64,000 bases of DNA from Pseudoponticoccus marisrubri. GTDB taxonomy: Bacteria > Pseudomonadota > Alphaproteobacteria > Rhodobacterales > Rhodobacteraceae. The DNA lies in assembly GCF_001482405.1 (NCBI RefSeq), contig NZ_LPXO01000001.1, forward strand, positions 124,001-188,000. Direction: 5' to 3'. The position numbers and the translations under genes are program-made. This document shows, one piece after another, positions 7,075 through 16,576 of this stretch. A model generated the notes under the pieces. That model worked only from the letters and a program-made list of their open reading frames with translations. It was not told where the DNA came from and did not search any database. Each line of letters opens with the position of its first letter. The stretch's first letter is position 1.

Positions 7075-9711
7075 CTAAGACACCTTGTTCATCTTGCTGC
7101 GTAACGCTTCCGACCAATCCTTCAAGGTCTGAATATCGCCCAGCATCTCTGTTGGTTCCGGCGGCTCAGGATCATGGCCCCGAGACGGATCATGGGCATC
7201 TACGAAGTCACAACACTTCTTAAACCCGCTCTGAAAGCTCTGCACATCCGCCTCATCCAAGGCCGTCACCTGCTTCAGGCGCTTAGTGTCGATATAATCG
7301 CGGTGACGTATTACAACGTTGGCAAAAACGATATCCTCCAACGCTCTCTCCCAAGTCGCGCGCAAGCGGCTATATAGCGATGATACCTCTCTCTTGTAGC
7401 CTTCGTCGTCGTGGGCCTCGAACAATTTCTTTGCCGCTCTCGCATCCTTTTCGAGCTTGTCAATCCGATCCCGAATGCTCGATGCCGTCCAGGGCAAGTC
7501 CTTGTGGACGAAACCAACGGAATCTTGCGCACGCGTCAAATGAGAAAGCGCAACCGCCGTATTTCGTTCCGATGCCAGTTTCACCAAATCGTTTACGAAA
7601 ATCATGTCATGCGTAAATACGATAACCTGCCGGACACCAGCTTCCTTTGCCAGACGTTTGGCAACCTTGGAGCGCCACCGGTGATCCAAAGAGGAAACCG
7701 GATCATCAAAGACGAGCGCTGAAGTATGCGAAGCATTGGCAAGTTCAGTAAGGTAGGAAGCCAAGGCGACACAAGTCTGCTCCCCCTCACTTAAAACATC
7801 GTGGACCTTGGCTTTAGGATTGGCATAAAGCTTCACCTCATACTGCGGAGAACCGAATTTACCCCCTGAGCGCACAACTTCGACGCGCACCCGGTTTCCA
7901 GCAAGCGCGACAATCTCCTGCTGAAACCGGTCACGCATGCGCGGCGTAATCAGGTTGTCAGCAATCTCATTTCCGAGACGTGTGATTGCGGTCGTCGCGG
8001 TATCACGAAGGCAGTCATCTACAAGTTTAAGGTCAGCAAGCCGCGCGATTTCGATTTTCGCTATGTCCAGTAACTTTTGACTCTGTTTGCGATCCTGCAA
8101 CTCCGCATGTTCGTTGAGAATAGCTTCTCGCGCTTCGCCACCGGATGCGCCATCAAGAGATTTGGCGTACTCGCGCGCCTGGTTGGCTCCTGCCCTTACA
8201 TCATCTGTGACAGAGGGCAGCAGCGTTAGCGTGTTCGGAAATTCTTCACCGGAAAGCTGTAATAGAGTCTGAATCTGGACACGACGCGCAACCGCAAGGA
8301 ATCTCAATACTTTCCGACCGAGCGTCAAATCTTGGGTCTTTAAGCCCCTATAGGCGACAGAAACTTTATTAATGTGAACAACGAAAGCACGAAAACCATC
8401 CTCAGCCTCCTTAAAGACCCTCTCGGCCTCAGTGGCTTTTGTTTCCGTATCCTTCTTGATGAATTCCTCAAAACCTAGCATCCGCGTGGCAGTCGCGCCA
8501 TCAATCTCCTGGTGACATAATACGCAGATGTCACCCGAAGACGGCGGAAACGGAGCCTCTTCCTCCTTTGCCACTTTCGAGTAGGCTCGGGCCGACTCCC
8601 AGAGCGTTCGCCAAACATTTTCTCCGACGCCTTGAAGCTCCAGACCTGAGAACGCATTGTTGGCCGCCGCGTTCGCGGCGGCGCGCATGTCGTCCGCAGT
8701 CTTCTTTTTATCCCGAAGTGCCTGAATAGACTCGTTGCAGAGTGTTTGCTCGACCCGTTTCAAATAGGAATTCAGTTGCTCTAGTTGATCGGCGTAGTCG
8801 CGTTGAGCTTTCGCTGCGACAGCAGGGTCCTGAGCGAGATCGGCTTGCAGCTTAGCCAACCGAGCTTCATCATCATCCGAGAAAGCGGACGCGGGCGTTA
8901 TCGCCGTGACATCGGTATCGTGCCGTAGTGAGGTCAGAGCTTTACCAAGCGTTGAGCGCGCTGACCAGATTGGATTATCAAATACAGAATTGCGCTTTTG
9001 CTCTAGCGTTTCCTTTTCACTCGTCAGGCGAGTTTTGATCTCTTGGCAGACACCGGCCAGATCATCCGGGATATCAAGGCCAAACGGACGAAACCAAACC
9101 TCGTTCTTTTTCTGAACATGGACTGAAGCCGCATCACGATCAAAGACGGTAATTGCCGAAAGCATATCGGCCGGATCATCATGGTCTTCCCAGTTTATAG
9201 TTTCTGTCGCTCCGCCGGTTCGCGATATCACGAGATCAGCCTTCGCAGGGCCTGGACTCGAAGAGCTATAAACGTCAGGCATAATTTCTCCGGCATGCCT
9301 AGAGCGGCATGCCTTCTTCAAGATTCGTGTATATCCGGATTTTCCTGTTCCATTCTGCCCGTAGACAATCGTCAGGCCGGCTTCCTCAAAGTTTAGTTCT
9401 TGACCTTTTGCGAGCTGGTTGACGCCGGAAACATTCTCAATCTTGGATAGAGAAACTGACTCACCAGCACCTGGATCAACCGGCAAATGATCCTTACTAA
9501 GCGGTTTTGCGCTCTGCTTAACGGACTGGTCGCCATGCTCCTTCTTACAGAGCGCCAATAATTCCTTAAGTGCCTCTTCGTCTGGAAAGCCATTCACGAC
9601 AATTCGGCGCAAAGCATCACGTTGCCACAGGGGTCGATTTTCCGACCAATTGAGTATTCGATTCGGAACCGTGTCCTCTCTTTTTTCCCTGTCCGCAACG
9701 TCTGTCATCAA
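7075..9711 (-). CDS. SMC/RloC-like AAA ATPase of the defence operon
   Basis: 878 residues of the AAA_13-like group that includes PrrC/RloC-type proteins. Walker A GQNGTGKS lies at 118-125, a long helical region at about 220-600 is interrupted by a CVLC zinc-hook-like motif (Cys396, Cys399), an ABC-type signature SEGEQ at 641-645, Walker B LVFDDP at 666-671 and H-loop His701. The last 170 residues contain RATWE (Arg784, Glu788) followed by VVIRHRDY (His803). An Arg-x3-Glu plus a later His recalls the anticodon-nuclease triad of PrrC/RloC, although the His seems closer than in those proteins. It is the last gene of the operon, 31 bases after the type IIG gene. A toxin-like effector released when restriction fails is a reasonable but unproven role. 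Confidence 0.8.
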   Translation of the reverse strand: MMTDVADREKREDTVPNRILNWSENRPLWQRDALRRIVVNGFPDEEALKELLALCKKEHGDQSVKQSAKPLSKDHLPVDPGAGESVSLSKIENVSGVNQLAKGQELNFEEAGLTIVYGQNGTGKSGYTRILKKACRSRHAGEIMPDVYSSSSPGPAKADLVISRTGGATETINWEDHDDPADMLSAITVFDRDAASVHVQKKNEVWFRPFGLDIPDDLAGVCQEIKTRLTSEKETLEQKRNSVFDNPIWSARSTLGKALTSLRHDTDVTAITPASAFSDDDEARLAKLQADLAQDPAVAAKAQRDYADQLEQLNSYLKRVEQTLCNESIQALRDKKKTADDMRAAANAAANNAFSGLELQGVGENVWRTLWESARAYSKVAKEEEAPFPPSSGDICVLCHQEIDGATATRMLGFEEFIKKDTETKATEAERVFKEAEDGFRAFVVHINKVSVAYRGLKTQDLTLGRKVLRFLAVARRVQIQTLLQLSGEEFPNTLTLLPSVTDDVRAGANQAREYAKSLDGASGGEAREAILNEHAELQDRKQSQKLLDIAKIEIARLADLKLVDDCLRDTATTAITRLGNEIADNLITPRMRDRFQQEIVALAGNRVRVEVVRSGGKFGSPQYEVKLYANPKAKVHDVLSEGEQTCVALASYLTELANASHTSALVFDDPVSSLDHRWRSKVAKRLAKEAGVRQVIVFTHDMIFVNDLVKLASERNTAVALSHLTRAQDSVGFVHKDLPWTASSIRDRIDKLEKDARAAKKLFEAHDDEGYKREVSSLYSRLRATWERALEDIVFANVVIRHRDYIDTKRLKQVTALDEADVQSFQSGFKKCCDFVDAHDPSRGHDPEPPEPTEMLGDIQTLKDWSEALRSKMNKVS

Positions 9712-9742
9712 TCAACTCCCAACCAATACAATCTCAACATAA

Positions 9743-12700
9743 TCACTCCGGGACAGCTACAGACGCGAGCACGTCGAGGTCTTCCTCATCAAGTGCGAAC
9801 ATGCCCGTAACCTGCCGCTCCAATCGCGCCCGCGCTTCTCTCAATGTCCGTTCGTGTCGTTTGCGCTCGTGCGGCGTGCGTGCCGAGCGCAGGTCATCGG
9901 AGGCGAACAGAACTCTTTCTGCCTGCTGTTCCACAGCTTCCTGCACCGCTTCGTCGTCGGGGACCGGGATAGGCAAGTCTTTGATAAACTGCTTCCCATG
10001 CGAGTAATAACCACCTCTGAATACACTCGTATTCGTTCGGATCATTGCTTCGCACAGCGGGTGGTTCAGTACTGCCAGCAAGTAGAGCGTCGAGACCGGC
10101 GCATCATCCTTGGCTCGGATCATGTAGTACGGGCCGTTGCCGCCGCCGGTGATGATCGTGTTGGACTCGTCATAGGCATACCGCGCTTCTCGCGAGAGCA
10201 CCGGCAAGATAATTTTCGGCCTGTCAAACTTTGTCAGACTTTGCGAGCGGCCATATTGGTACCACTGCCGCTCATCTGCTGCCCCACCTGCCACTTTGCG
10301 GCCTTCCAGAGCTTCGCGTCGCGCAGTCAGATATGCCAGGCATTGCGGATATTGCGCTGCCATCTCGTCAGGCTGAAGCAGCCGCGCGCGCAAGGTGCCC
10401 TTGGGTGTGGTCACAAGCTCATAGGGGAAGATCATCCAGGCATTTGCCTCTGGTCGCCCAAACGCTTCGAGCGGCGCGTCATGTAAACACGGACGCAGGA
10501 TGCCTCGCTCTATCTGCCACTCGCGCCCATCCCACTGTATGGTTATGCTGTTCGCGTCGCTACGGACCTCACGCAAAAGGTAGATTTCGTCTGCACTGGT
10601 TTGAACGCCAACCTCGATATTCGCCAACGCCTCAAGCCTGCCCTCGACAGCATCCCTGATCCTGCCGAACAAAGCCCGGACATCATTCTGCCCGAACATC
10701 CAGGGCTCTTCGGTCAGCTCTGCAGTCGGCACTCGGGACGTGTCGCCCGACCGCCCGTAGCGCCACTCCTCCAAAGCGCAGGCTTGCTCTACGAGCACGT
10801 TTTCCGTGCCGCCGCGATCAGCCACCAGTATGCAGGTGTAGTTCGCTGTTCTGCGTCCGAAAACCGGCTTGACCCCAAAATGCACGATCTCGTCAAGCAC
10901 CGGTCTCTCAGTCAGAAGGCCGCGCAGAGCGCGCCCTGATCTGATCGTCATGAACTTGTTCGGCACGATCACACCGAGACGTCCGGTGTCCTTTATCAAG
11001 CCAAGGGACCGCTCGATGAAGAGTGCATATTTGTCGAAATTATCTTGTCTGCCGGTGGTGTAGGGCGCTTGAGGCGAATGATAAAACTCAGCCTCTTCTG
11101 GTGAATAGGCAACCATGTTCTGGATGCGGATATAGGGCGGGTTCCCAACAATAATGTCGAAGCCTCCCGCCGCCATCTCGTTAGGAAATTCGTCTTCCCA
11201 GCTGAAAGGGTTGACGCGGTCCCGAAGCCTCTGATCAAGCGTGCCGAAGACTTCCTCCCATTCTTGCGTGCTGACCAGCGAATTTCCGCAAAGAATAGTC
11301 TCATCCAGGGCAGGCAGGGCCGCGTGCCGATGACGCCGCACATAGTCTCTAAGCACAGCCTCGCTTTCGTCCTCGATCAACTTGAGGAGCAAGCTAAATT
11401 GCGCGACCTCAACAGCATTTGGATCGATATCCACACCGCGTAGGTGTTCAAGCAAGATGCGACGCTTTTCGTCAAAGGTCAGCCGCCAGAGACTTTCTGT
11501 AACCTGATAGATCGTCTGGCCTTCGTATCTTTCGGGGCCTTCAGCAACGTACCAGTCCAGATAGTGGCCAAGTATGAAATCGAACGACGAAAGAAGGAAA
11601 ATGCCGGAGCCGCAGCAGGTGTCAGCCACGGTGAAACCGGCCAGCTCATCCGGCGATTTTCCGGCAAGACGAGGACCCAGGGTACGGGCAACGATGACAT
11701 CCGCCACGAAGCCAGGTGTCGGCACGACGCCGCCGATGTCGCGGACTTCGGGCTTGTTCTCGATTTTGACCTGACCATCCTCGATGACGATGACCTCACC
11801 AAGGAACTGCTCATAGATTTCCCCGAGCACTTCAGTTTCCACAACTGCGAAGGTGTAGGGGCTGAGCGGGTAGTAAAGCTCCGCGATGATGCCTTGTAGA
11901 ACGTCATCACTTATCCGAACGCCTAACGGGTCATCGTCGATCAGCCGAAAAAGCCCGGAGTTGTAGAAGTCGTCCGCGCGCCGGAGCAAATCCTTCAACG
12001 CGTCGAACGTCGCCCTTTCATCGAGGTTCTTAAGGGTTTCGTATCGCTCGATCTCCCTGTCTTCGCAAATCCGAAGGAAAACGATGCGTGAAAGAAAAAG
12101 CTGTACGGCGTAGGTTAGCTCTTCCGAGCTCAGCCCGCCAACATTGGCGTGAATATCTACCGCTAGGCGCGATCTCCAATCACGCACTTGGTTCAGGAAG
12201 AAATCATCAAACTGCTCTGCGCCGTGCCGGGTTGTATCGATTTCGAAATGTCGGTCGAAAGCGCCTGAGAGCATGCTGTCGCGTGATAGGAGCAGCCACA
12301 GCTCATCAAACCGCGCATCAAAATCACCATAGTTGAACAAATGCAACCGAGCGACATGCGCCTCATGCGTTTCATCCGGGACAGGGTTGCAGTCGTATAT
12401 TGCGAGCTGGTGAAAGTTCGTGACGACCGCTATCGGCATGCTTGCCGAATACCCATACCGGCGCGTTTGGAAAGCGGGGGCGCGGTCACGGTCTAAGCGA
12501 ACACTGGGTTTCTTGGCTTCGATGAAGAGTTTGCGCTGGCGGGCCAGCCGCAACTCGTAGTCCGGGCGCTTGGACAAACGCTCTTCGCCTACTTCGACCG
12601 TCGCTTCTTCAATCACCTCGCGATAAATTCGAGGCTTGCCCCCGATGTTGTGAACGTCCCAGCCAAACGCTTCCAGAAGCGGTGTGATGAACTCTGTTCT

Positions 12701-12853
12701 GGCTTGGGTCTCGTTATAACCGGCGTCGCGGTAGTCGTTCTCGTTGCGCCGGAATCGTTCGACGAGCTCAGCAACGCGCTCTCGTGCTGCTTCCTTGGCC
12801 TCTTCGTTGGCTGGCGCAGCGGCGGCGTGTTCGGTTTGGTCCTGATCTGTCAT
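9743..12853 (-). CDS. Type IIG restriction-modification enzyme (Eco57I-like)
   Basis: One 1036-residue chain appears to join nuclease, methylase and target recognition. The N-terminus has a PD-(D/E)xK pattern (Pro97-Asp98, Glu112-Ala-Lys114). A helical linker leads to an N6-adenine methylase with SAM-binding motif DTCCGSGIFL at 411-420 and catalytic NPPY at 571-574. The C-terminal 400 residues fit the specificity domain of the TaqI/Eco57I group. Such enzymes methylate adenine in a target sequence and cut at a distance. The gene lies 12 bases after a separate methylase and 31 before the ATPase, so the four genes probably form one transcript. The recognition sequence cannot be read from this. 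Confidence 0.9.
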   Translation of the reverse strand: MTDQDQTEHAAAAPANEEAKEAARERVAELVERFRRNENDYRDAGYNETQARTEFITPLLEAFGWDVHNIGGKPRIYREVIEEATVEVGEERLSKRPDYELRLARQRKLFIEAKKPSVRLDRDRAPAFQTRRYGYSASMPIAVVTNFHQLAIYDCNPVPDETHEAHVARLHLFNYGDFDARFDELWLLLSRDSMLSGAFDRHFEIDTTRHGAEQFDDFFLNQVRDWRSRLAVDIHANVGGLSSEELTYAVQLFLSRIVFLRICEDREIERYETLKNLDERATFDALKDLLRRADDFYNSGLFRLIDDDPLGVRISDDVLQGIIAELYYPLSPYTFAVVETEVLGEIYEQFLGEVIVIEDGQVKIENKPEVRDIGGVVPTPGFVADVIVARTLGPRLAGKSPDELAGFTVADTCCGSGIFLLSSFDFILGHYLDWYVAEGPERYEGQTIYQVTESLWRLTFDEKRRILLEHLRGVDIDPNAVEVAQFSLLLKLIEDESEAVLRDYVRRHRHAALPALDETILCGNSLVSTQEWEEVFGTLDQRLRDRVNPFSWEDEFPNEMAAGGFDIIVGNPPYIRIQNMVAYSPEEAEFYHSPQAPYTTGRQDNFDKYALFIERSLGLIKDTGRLGVIVPNKFMTIRSGRALRGLLTERPVLDEIVHFGVKPVFGRRTANYTCILVADRGGTENVLVEQACALEEWRYGRSGDTSRVPTAELTEEPWMFGQNDVRALFGRIRDAVEGRLEALANIEVGVQTSADEIYLLREVRSDANSITIQWDGREWQIERGILRPCLHDAPLEAFGRPEANAWMIFPYELVTTPKGTLRARLLQPDEMAAQYPQCLAYLTARREALEGRKVAGGAADERQWYQYGRSQSLTKFDRPKIILPVLSREARYAYDESNTIITGGGNGPYYMIRAKDDAPVSTLYLLAVLNHPLCEAMIRTNTSVFRGGYYSHGKQFIKDLPIPVPDDEAVQEAVEQQAERVLFASDDLRSARTPHERKRHERTLREARARLERQVTGMFALDEEDLDVLASVAVPE

Positions 12854-12865
12854 GCTGCCCTTGCC

Positions 12866-14611
12866 TTACGCGGTCTTGCCTGAGCGTCGCCGCGATAGCC
12901 TGCGGTTGCGCATCTTTTCCCAGATGCTTCGAAGCATGCTGCAATCAGCTTTAGACAGCCCCATCTGGTCCATCAGTATGCGCCGGTTGTTTTCTTCAAG
13001 CACCGTCTCAAGCTTTCCGGCACGGATAAGCTCGTCACTCTCTTCGAGAGACATTGCGTCTCCCAGGGCGGCCGGCATGAGCAACTTCTCAGCTTCGGTG
13101 GGCTCCAGCTCTAGAACGCCGCCGCCATAGCTCCGCCCCTCGATTTCGGCTGACGCTGCCGTCAGGTAGCTGTAGCTGTTGGCAACGATGGTGCGGGGAT
13201 CGCCGCCCTTGCATCGCATCCGGTGAATAGTATCGGTCGCCGTGGCTTCGGCTTCATTGAGCACAATCCGGGGGAAGTCATAGATTTGGCGGAACACAAA
13301 CGCGTCTGGCACGTAAACCGATGGCACTGCATACCAGGGCGTGCGTACCGAGCATTTATAGCCCTTATGCACATTCTCCGCTTCGCCATGTCGAATATAG
13401 CTTGCCAAAGCACCTCTTGGCTTCGTTCCGTTAATCGGTGCCAGATGCAGTAAATGCACACGCTGGTCTTCGTTTGCCAGCGTACGCCAACCAGCTTGGT
13501 CCACAATCGAACCCTCAAGGTGAGCGGACCTCGCTATTAGCGGCATTGTATATTTCTGTAGTTTTAGGTCTTTTACTTCGCTCTCTCGCAAAACGAAGAA
13601 TTGGTTTTTGCCCGTGACGACACCAACATTGACCGAGGCATATGATCCAAGCTCAACCGTTTCTTCGCTCGCGCGAAGCGCGCGCATGAAAGCAATTTCA
13701 TCCGCATTCAGGAAATACTTCAACCATTTCTCACTGTCATGACAAACGGTCTTTGGTGAGGCTCCGCGCAGTACAGCCGGGGGGGAGCGTCTTACGATAT
13801 CGGCGACCGAGTCGCTTTCAGTGAGATTGACCTTGCAGGGGTTGCTCGCCGAAGGCGCAGGGCGCGCTTCATCAGCGAGCAGAAGCAATACTTCCTGTTC
13901 TGCTTTTTCGAAGAACAGCTCGTTGCAGGCGATCAAATCGACACGGCCAAACCGGTCGGTCAGGAAGGAACGAAGCTGCGCGGCGTAGCTTACCTGCAAG
14001 AGTTCCGCAGGCAGAACCAGCGCCATGCGCCCGCCTTCCTTAAGCGCTGCCGCAGCTGCAACGACAAAAGGTACCCAGATATTGGTAAGGCGGTTTGGCG
14101 ATAGCCCCTGTTCCTTCATAATGTCCATCGCACGGGTGCGGTGCGGTTCGGGGAAACTCTGATACCGAATAAATGGCGGGTTGCCGACTACCGCGTCGTA
14201 TTGCGGCCGATCTGGTCTGCTCCACCAAGCAAAAAAATCGCTATTCTCAACGACATCGGCGGCTCGATAGCCCAGGCCGTTTCTTAGTCGCGCTCTCGCC
14301 TTGTCGGCTTCATCCGGTATGATCTCGACGCCGCGTAGTTGGTTCGCGCGCGAGGGGCCGTGCGCTCCCAACTCTTCCAGTCGCCAGCTTGCTGCCTCAA
14401 GGAAGGAACCGTCGCCACAGCTTGGCTCAAGGACCTGTTCCTGCGCATCGCGGATGGCCCATGTACACAGCCATCGTGCGAGTTCGGCTGATGTGTAGTA
14501 TCCGCCGCGCAGCTTATCGGCATCGAGCGAGGTGAAGCGCCCGCTATGCGTCCGCTCGCTCGAAGCCTTCAAGTCTGTGTAGTCGGCAACATCCGTTGCA
14601 TGCTTGTTCAT
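12866..14611 (-). CDS. N6-adenine DNA methyltransferase
   Basis: 581 residues of the Eco57I/N6_Mtase class. The segment LRGGYYTSAELARWLC at about 34-49 is the usual lead-in, motif I LEPSCGDGSF is at 61-70, and the catalytic NPPF is at 144-147 in VVGNPPFIRY. The remaining 400 residues should hold the target-recognition domain. Its ATG overlaps the end of the RHH gene by 4 bases. It may modify the second strand of an asymmetric site, protecting the host alongside the type IIG enzyme, or it may serve as the main protective methylase while the type IIG protein acts mainly as nuclease. Confidence 0.88.
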   Translation of the reverse strand: MNKHATDVADYTDLKASSERTHSGRFTSLDADKLRGGYYTSAELARWLCTWAIRDAQEQVLEPSCGDGSFLEAASWRLEELGAHGPSRANQLRGVEIIPDEADKARARLRNGLGYRAADVVENSDFFAWWSRPDRPQYDAVVGNPPFIRYQSFPEPHRTRAMDIMKEQGLSPNRLTNIWVPFVVAAAAALKEGGRMALVLPAELLQVSYAAQLRSFLTDRFGRVDLIACNELFFEKAEQEVLLLLADEARPAPSASNPCKVNLTESDSVADIVRRSPPAVLRGASPKTVCHDSEKWLKYFLNADEIAFMRALRASEETVELGSYASVNVGVVTGKNQFFVLRESEVKDLKLQKYTMPLIARSAHLEGSIVDQAGWRTLANEDQRVHLLHLAPINGTKPRGALASYIRHGEAENVHKGYKCSVRTPWYAVPSVYVPDAFVFRQIYDFPRIVLNEAEATATDTIHRMRCKGGDPRTIVANSYSYLTAASAEIEGRSYGGGVLELEPTEAEKLLMPAALGDAMSLEESDELIRAGKLETVLEENNRRILMDQMGLSKADCSMLRSIWEKMRNRRLSRRRSGKTA

Positions 14612-14805
14612 CGCTCTTGCCTCACATGAAAAAGCGGCTGTTCGTCGCGAAGCAGTCGCTCGATGGCCTCTCGCACTACCCAGGCGACGGAGACCTTGTT
14701 TTGTTCTGCTATTTCAAGGAGTTCAGCGTGCTGCTCCTCGGTCAGGCTGACCGACAAACGGTGTGACGCTTTGGGCGTGGTCTTCTTTCCTGCGGCATGG
14801 GGCAT
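14608..14805 (-). CDS. Ribbon-helix-helix regulator of the restriction operon
   Basis: 65 residues with a basic N-terminus, a strand SHRLSVSLTEEQ, then helices EQHAELLEIAEQNKV and SVAWVVREAIERLLRDE, the CopG/Arc-type ribbon-helix-helix plan. It is the first gene of the four-gene defence operon and overlaps the methylase by 4 bases. Proteins of this kind usually repress their own promoter; GGTG-based repeats lie just upstream of it. A control-protein role, timing methylase and nuclease after transfer, is inferred. Confidence 0.75.
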   Translation of the reverse strand: MPHAAGKKTTPKASHRLSVSLTEEQHAELLEIAEQNKVSVAWVVREAIERLLRDEQPLFHVRQER

Positions 14806-14823
14806 AGCGTACGAATCCTTGTT

Positions 14824-14850
14824 TGCACCATGCTACACCACTCTGGTGCA
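14824..14850. promoter_or_regulatory. Probable RHH operator upstream of the defence operon
   Basis: A 7-bp inverted repeat TGCACCA (14824-14830) / TGGTGCA (14844-14850) encloses a further CACCA at 14836-14840, giving three GGTG/CACC half-sites within 27 bases. It starts 19 bases upstream of the RHH start codon, where an autorepressor would be expected to bind. Confidence 0.5.
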
Positions 14851-15323
14851 CGCGAGAAATGGACCTTGCTGTCAGTGACCCAATAATTTGTGGATAAGCT
14901 ATATCAGTGACATACAGGTAGACCTGATACAAGAACAAAGTATGAACTTTCTGGCGCACCGCTGACGCGGCCGGGCTCTCGTGAACGGAGCCTGATTGGT
15001 CAGTCTCCGCCCTCGGGCTTCCATCCCTTGCGCGTGCGGGCGCGCGTCGTAGCGCACCCTCCGGCAGTGCGCGGCTCCATGAGAGCCGCGCCAGGTTCTG
15101 CTTCGTTTCCGGGGGCCTTCCGGCCCCATCCTCCGTCAAGACCAAGTCCTTCGCTATGGCTTCGGACACGGACCGGCGGTCTCCCCATCCTTCCTCGCTG
15201 ACGCTCGTGCAGGACGGGTGATCCCCCTCCGCCGCCCGTGATCTTGACGGCCTCCCCCCGCTCATTGGCGCGGGCCTAGTCCGGTTGCATGCGCAACCGA
15301 CTATCCAAAGGAGGAAAAAGGAC
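14851..15323 (+). promoter_or_regulatory. Long structured leader of ardC
   Basis: No gene is seen in this 470-base stretch. It contains a perfect 9-bp stem GCGCGGCTC/GAGCCGCGC with loop CATGA (15069-15091), a GGGGCC-TTCC-GGCCCC stem (15112-15127), and CGGTTGC-ATGC-GCAACCG (15282-15299) ending eight bases before the AAAGGAGG ribosome site of ardC. The left part also holds the minus-strand promoter of the RHH operon. Stem-forming leaders before antirestriction genes can act as promoters in incoming single-stranded DNA; whether these do is not known. Confidence 0.45.
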
Positions 15324-16235
15324 ATGAAAACCGATGTTTATCAGAAAGTAACAAACAAGATTATTGCCGATCTGGAAAAGGGCGAACTGTCTTGGATGAA
15401 GCCGTGGAGCAGCGGCAACCTTGAGGGCAAGATCACCAAGCCCCTGCGGCACAACGGGCTGCCCTACAACGGTATCAATGTGCTCATGCTCTGGGGCGCG
15501 AGCGTCGAGGCGGGATATCTCTCTCCGTACTGGATGACATTCCGGCAAGCGAAAGAGATGGGCGCACATGTGCGCAAGGGCGAGCGCGGCAATCTGGTCG
15601 TATACGCCAACACCATCACCAAGAAGGAAGAGCAGGACGACGGCAGCGAGGAAGAGCGCAAAATCCCGTTCATGAAGGGATACAGCGTTTTCAACGTCGA
15701 TCAGATCGAAGGCCTGCCCGAGCACTACTACGCCAAGCCCGAGGCGATTATTGATCCCGCCTTGCGCATTGAGCACGCGGAACAGTTTTTCGGAAACATG
15801 GGCGCAGACATCCGCCATGGCGGGAACAGCGCCCACTATGCGAACGGCAGCGATCATGTGCAGATGCCAGCATTCGAGACGTTCCGCAGCCCCGAGGCCT
15901 ACTATGCCACGCTTGCCCACGAACTGACCCACTGGACGAAGCACAAGAGCCGCCTTGACCGTGACTTTGGGCGCAAGCGCTGGGGCGATGAAGGCTACGC
16001 CCGCGAGGAACTGGTCGCAGAACTTGGCGCGGCGTTCCTTTGCGCCGATCTGGAGCTGACCCCCAAACCTGGCACCGACCATGCCGCCTATATCCAGAGC
16101 TGGTTGAAAGTCTTGAAGGACGACAAGCGCGCGATCTTTGCCGCCGCCGCCCATGCGCAGCGCGCCGCAGATTTCCTGCACGGTCTGCAACCCGTGATCG
16201 AGGGCGAGCAGCAGAAGGAAGGAGTTGCCGCATAA
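15324..16235 (+). CDS. ardC: ArdC-type antirestriction protein
   Basis: Start at ATG 15324 (MKTDVYQ) because AAAGGAGG sits 10 bases upstream; an earlier in-frame ATG at 15285 lies inside a hairpin. The 303-residue product has the N-terminal ssDNA-binding domain of the family (about 1-140, with WMKPW and HNGLPYNGINVLML) and a C-terminal zincin-like metalloprotease domain with HELTH followed by HKSRLDRDFG. ArdC proteins bind incoming ssDNA and protect transferred DNA from host restriction. Here the gene shares the element with its own restriction operon, transcribed divergently from it. Confidence 0.93.
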   Translation: MKTDVYQKVTNKIIADLEKGELSWMKPWSSGNLEGKITKPLRHNGLPYNGINVLMLWGASVEAGYLSPYWMTFRQAKEMGAHVRKGERGNLVVYANTITKKEEQDDGSEEERKIPFMKGYSVFNVDQIEGLPEHYYAKPEAIIDPALRIEHAEQFFGNMGADIRHGGNSAHYANGSDHVQMPAFETFRSPEAYYATLAHELTHWTKHKSRLDRDFGRKRWGDEGYAREELVAELGAAFLCADLELTPKPGTDHAAYIQSWLKVLKDDKRAIFAAAAHAQRAADFLHGLQPVIEGEQQKEGVAA

Positions 16236-16266
16236 GCGGTGACTTCACCTAGCTGGAAAATTTTCA

Positions 16267-16288
16267 CGGCTGGCCATCAGGCCAGCCG
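16267..16288 (+). terminator. Hairpin after ardC
   Basis: A 9-bp perfect stem CGGCTGGCC/GGCCAGCCG with loop ATCA lies 31 bases after the ardC stop. No clean T run follows on the plus strand, so it may be a weak terminator or an mRNA-stabilising stem. Confidence 0.5.
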
Positions 16289-16374
16289 CTTAAAGAGTGT
16301 TCTCTTTGTGTTCGCGCTCTCTCATGCTATGTTGGGATTCTCTAACAGCCTCATACACGATGTAGGGAAAGGCG

Positions 16375-16566
16375 ATGAGCAAGACATTCAAGCCCGGTCA
16401 AAAAGCCCCGCGTAGCGGACAGTACGAGATCACTGGTCCGCGCGGCGGCAGCACAGGCATCGAGCGCACAGTGACGAAGGGCGAGCCGCTGCCCCCGCCG
16501 CTAAAATCTGGCCAGCAGTACAAGCTGACTGATCCCACCAAGCACGGCGGCAAACGCGGGAAATAG
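16375..16566 (+). CDS. YjzC-like small protein
   Basis: 63 residues, Gly/Lys/Pro-rich, with the pattern FKPGQKAPRSGQYEI...GERxxxKGEPLPPP typical of the YjzC-like family found in many bacteria and mobile elements. Its function is unknown. An AGGGAAAGG site precedes the ATG. The next gene begins 10 bases downstream, so both are probably co-transcribed. Confidence 0.75.
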   Translation: MSKTFKPGQKAPRSGQYEITGPRGGSTGIERTVTKGEPLPPPLKSGQQYKLTDPTKHGGKRGK

Positions 16567-16576
16567 GCGGTGTAGC

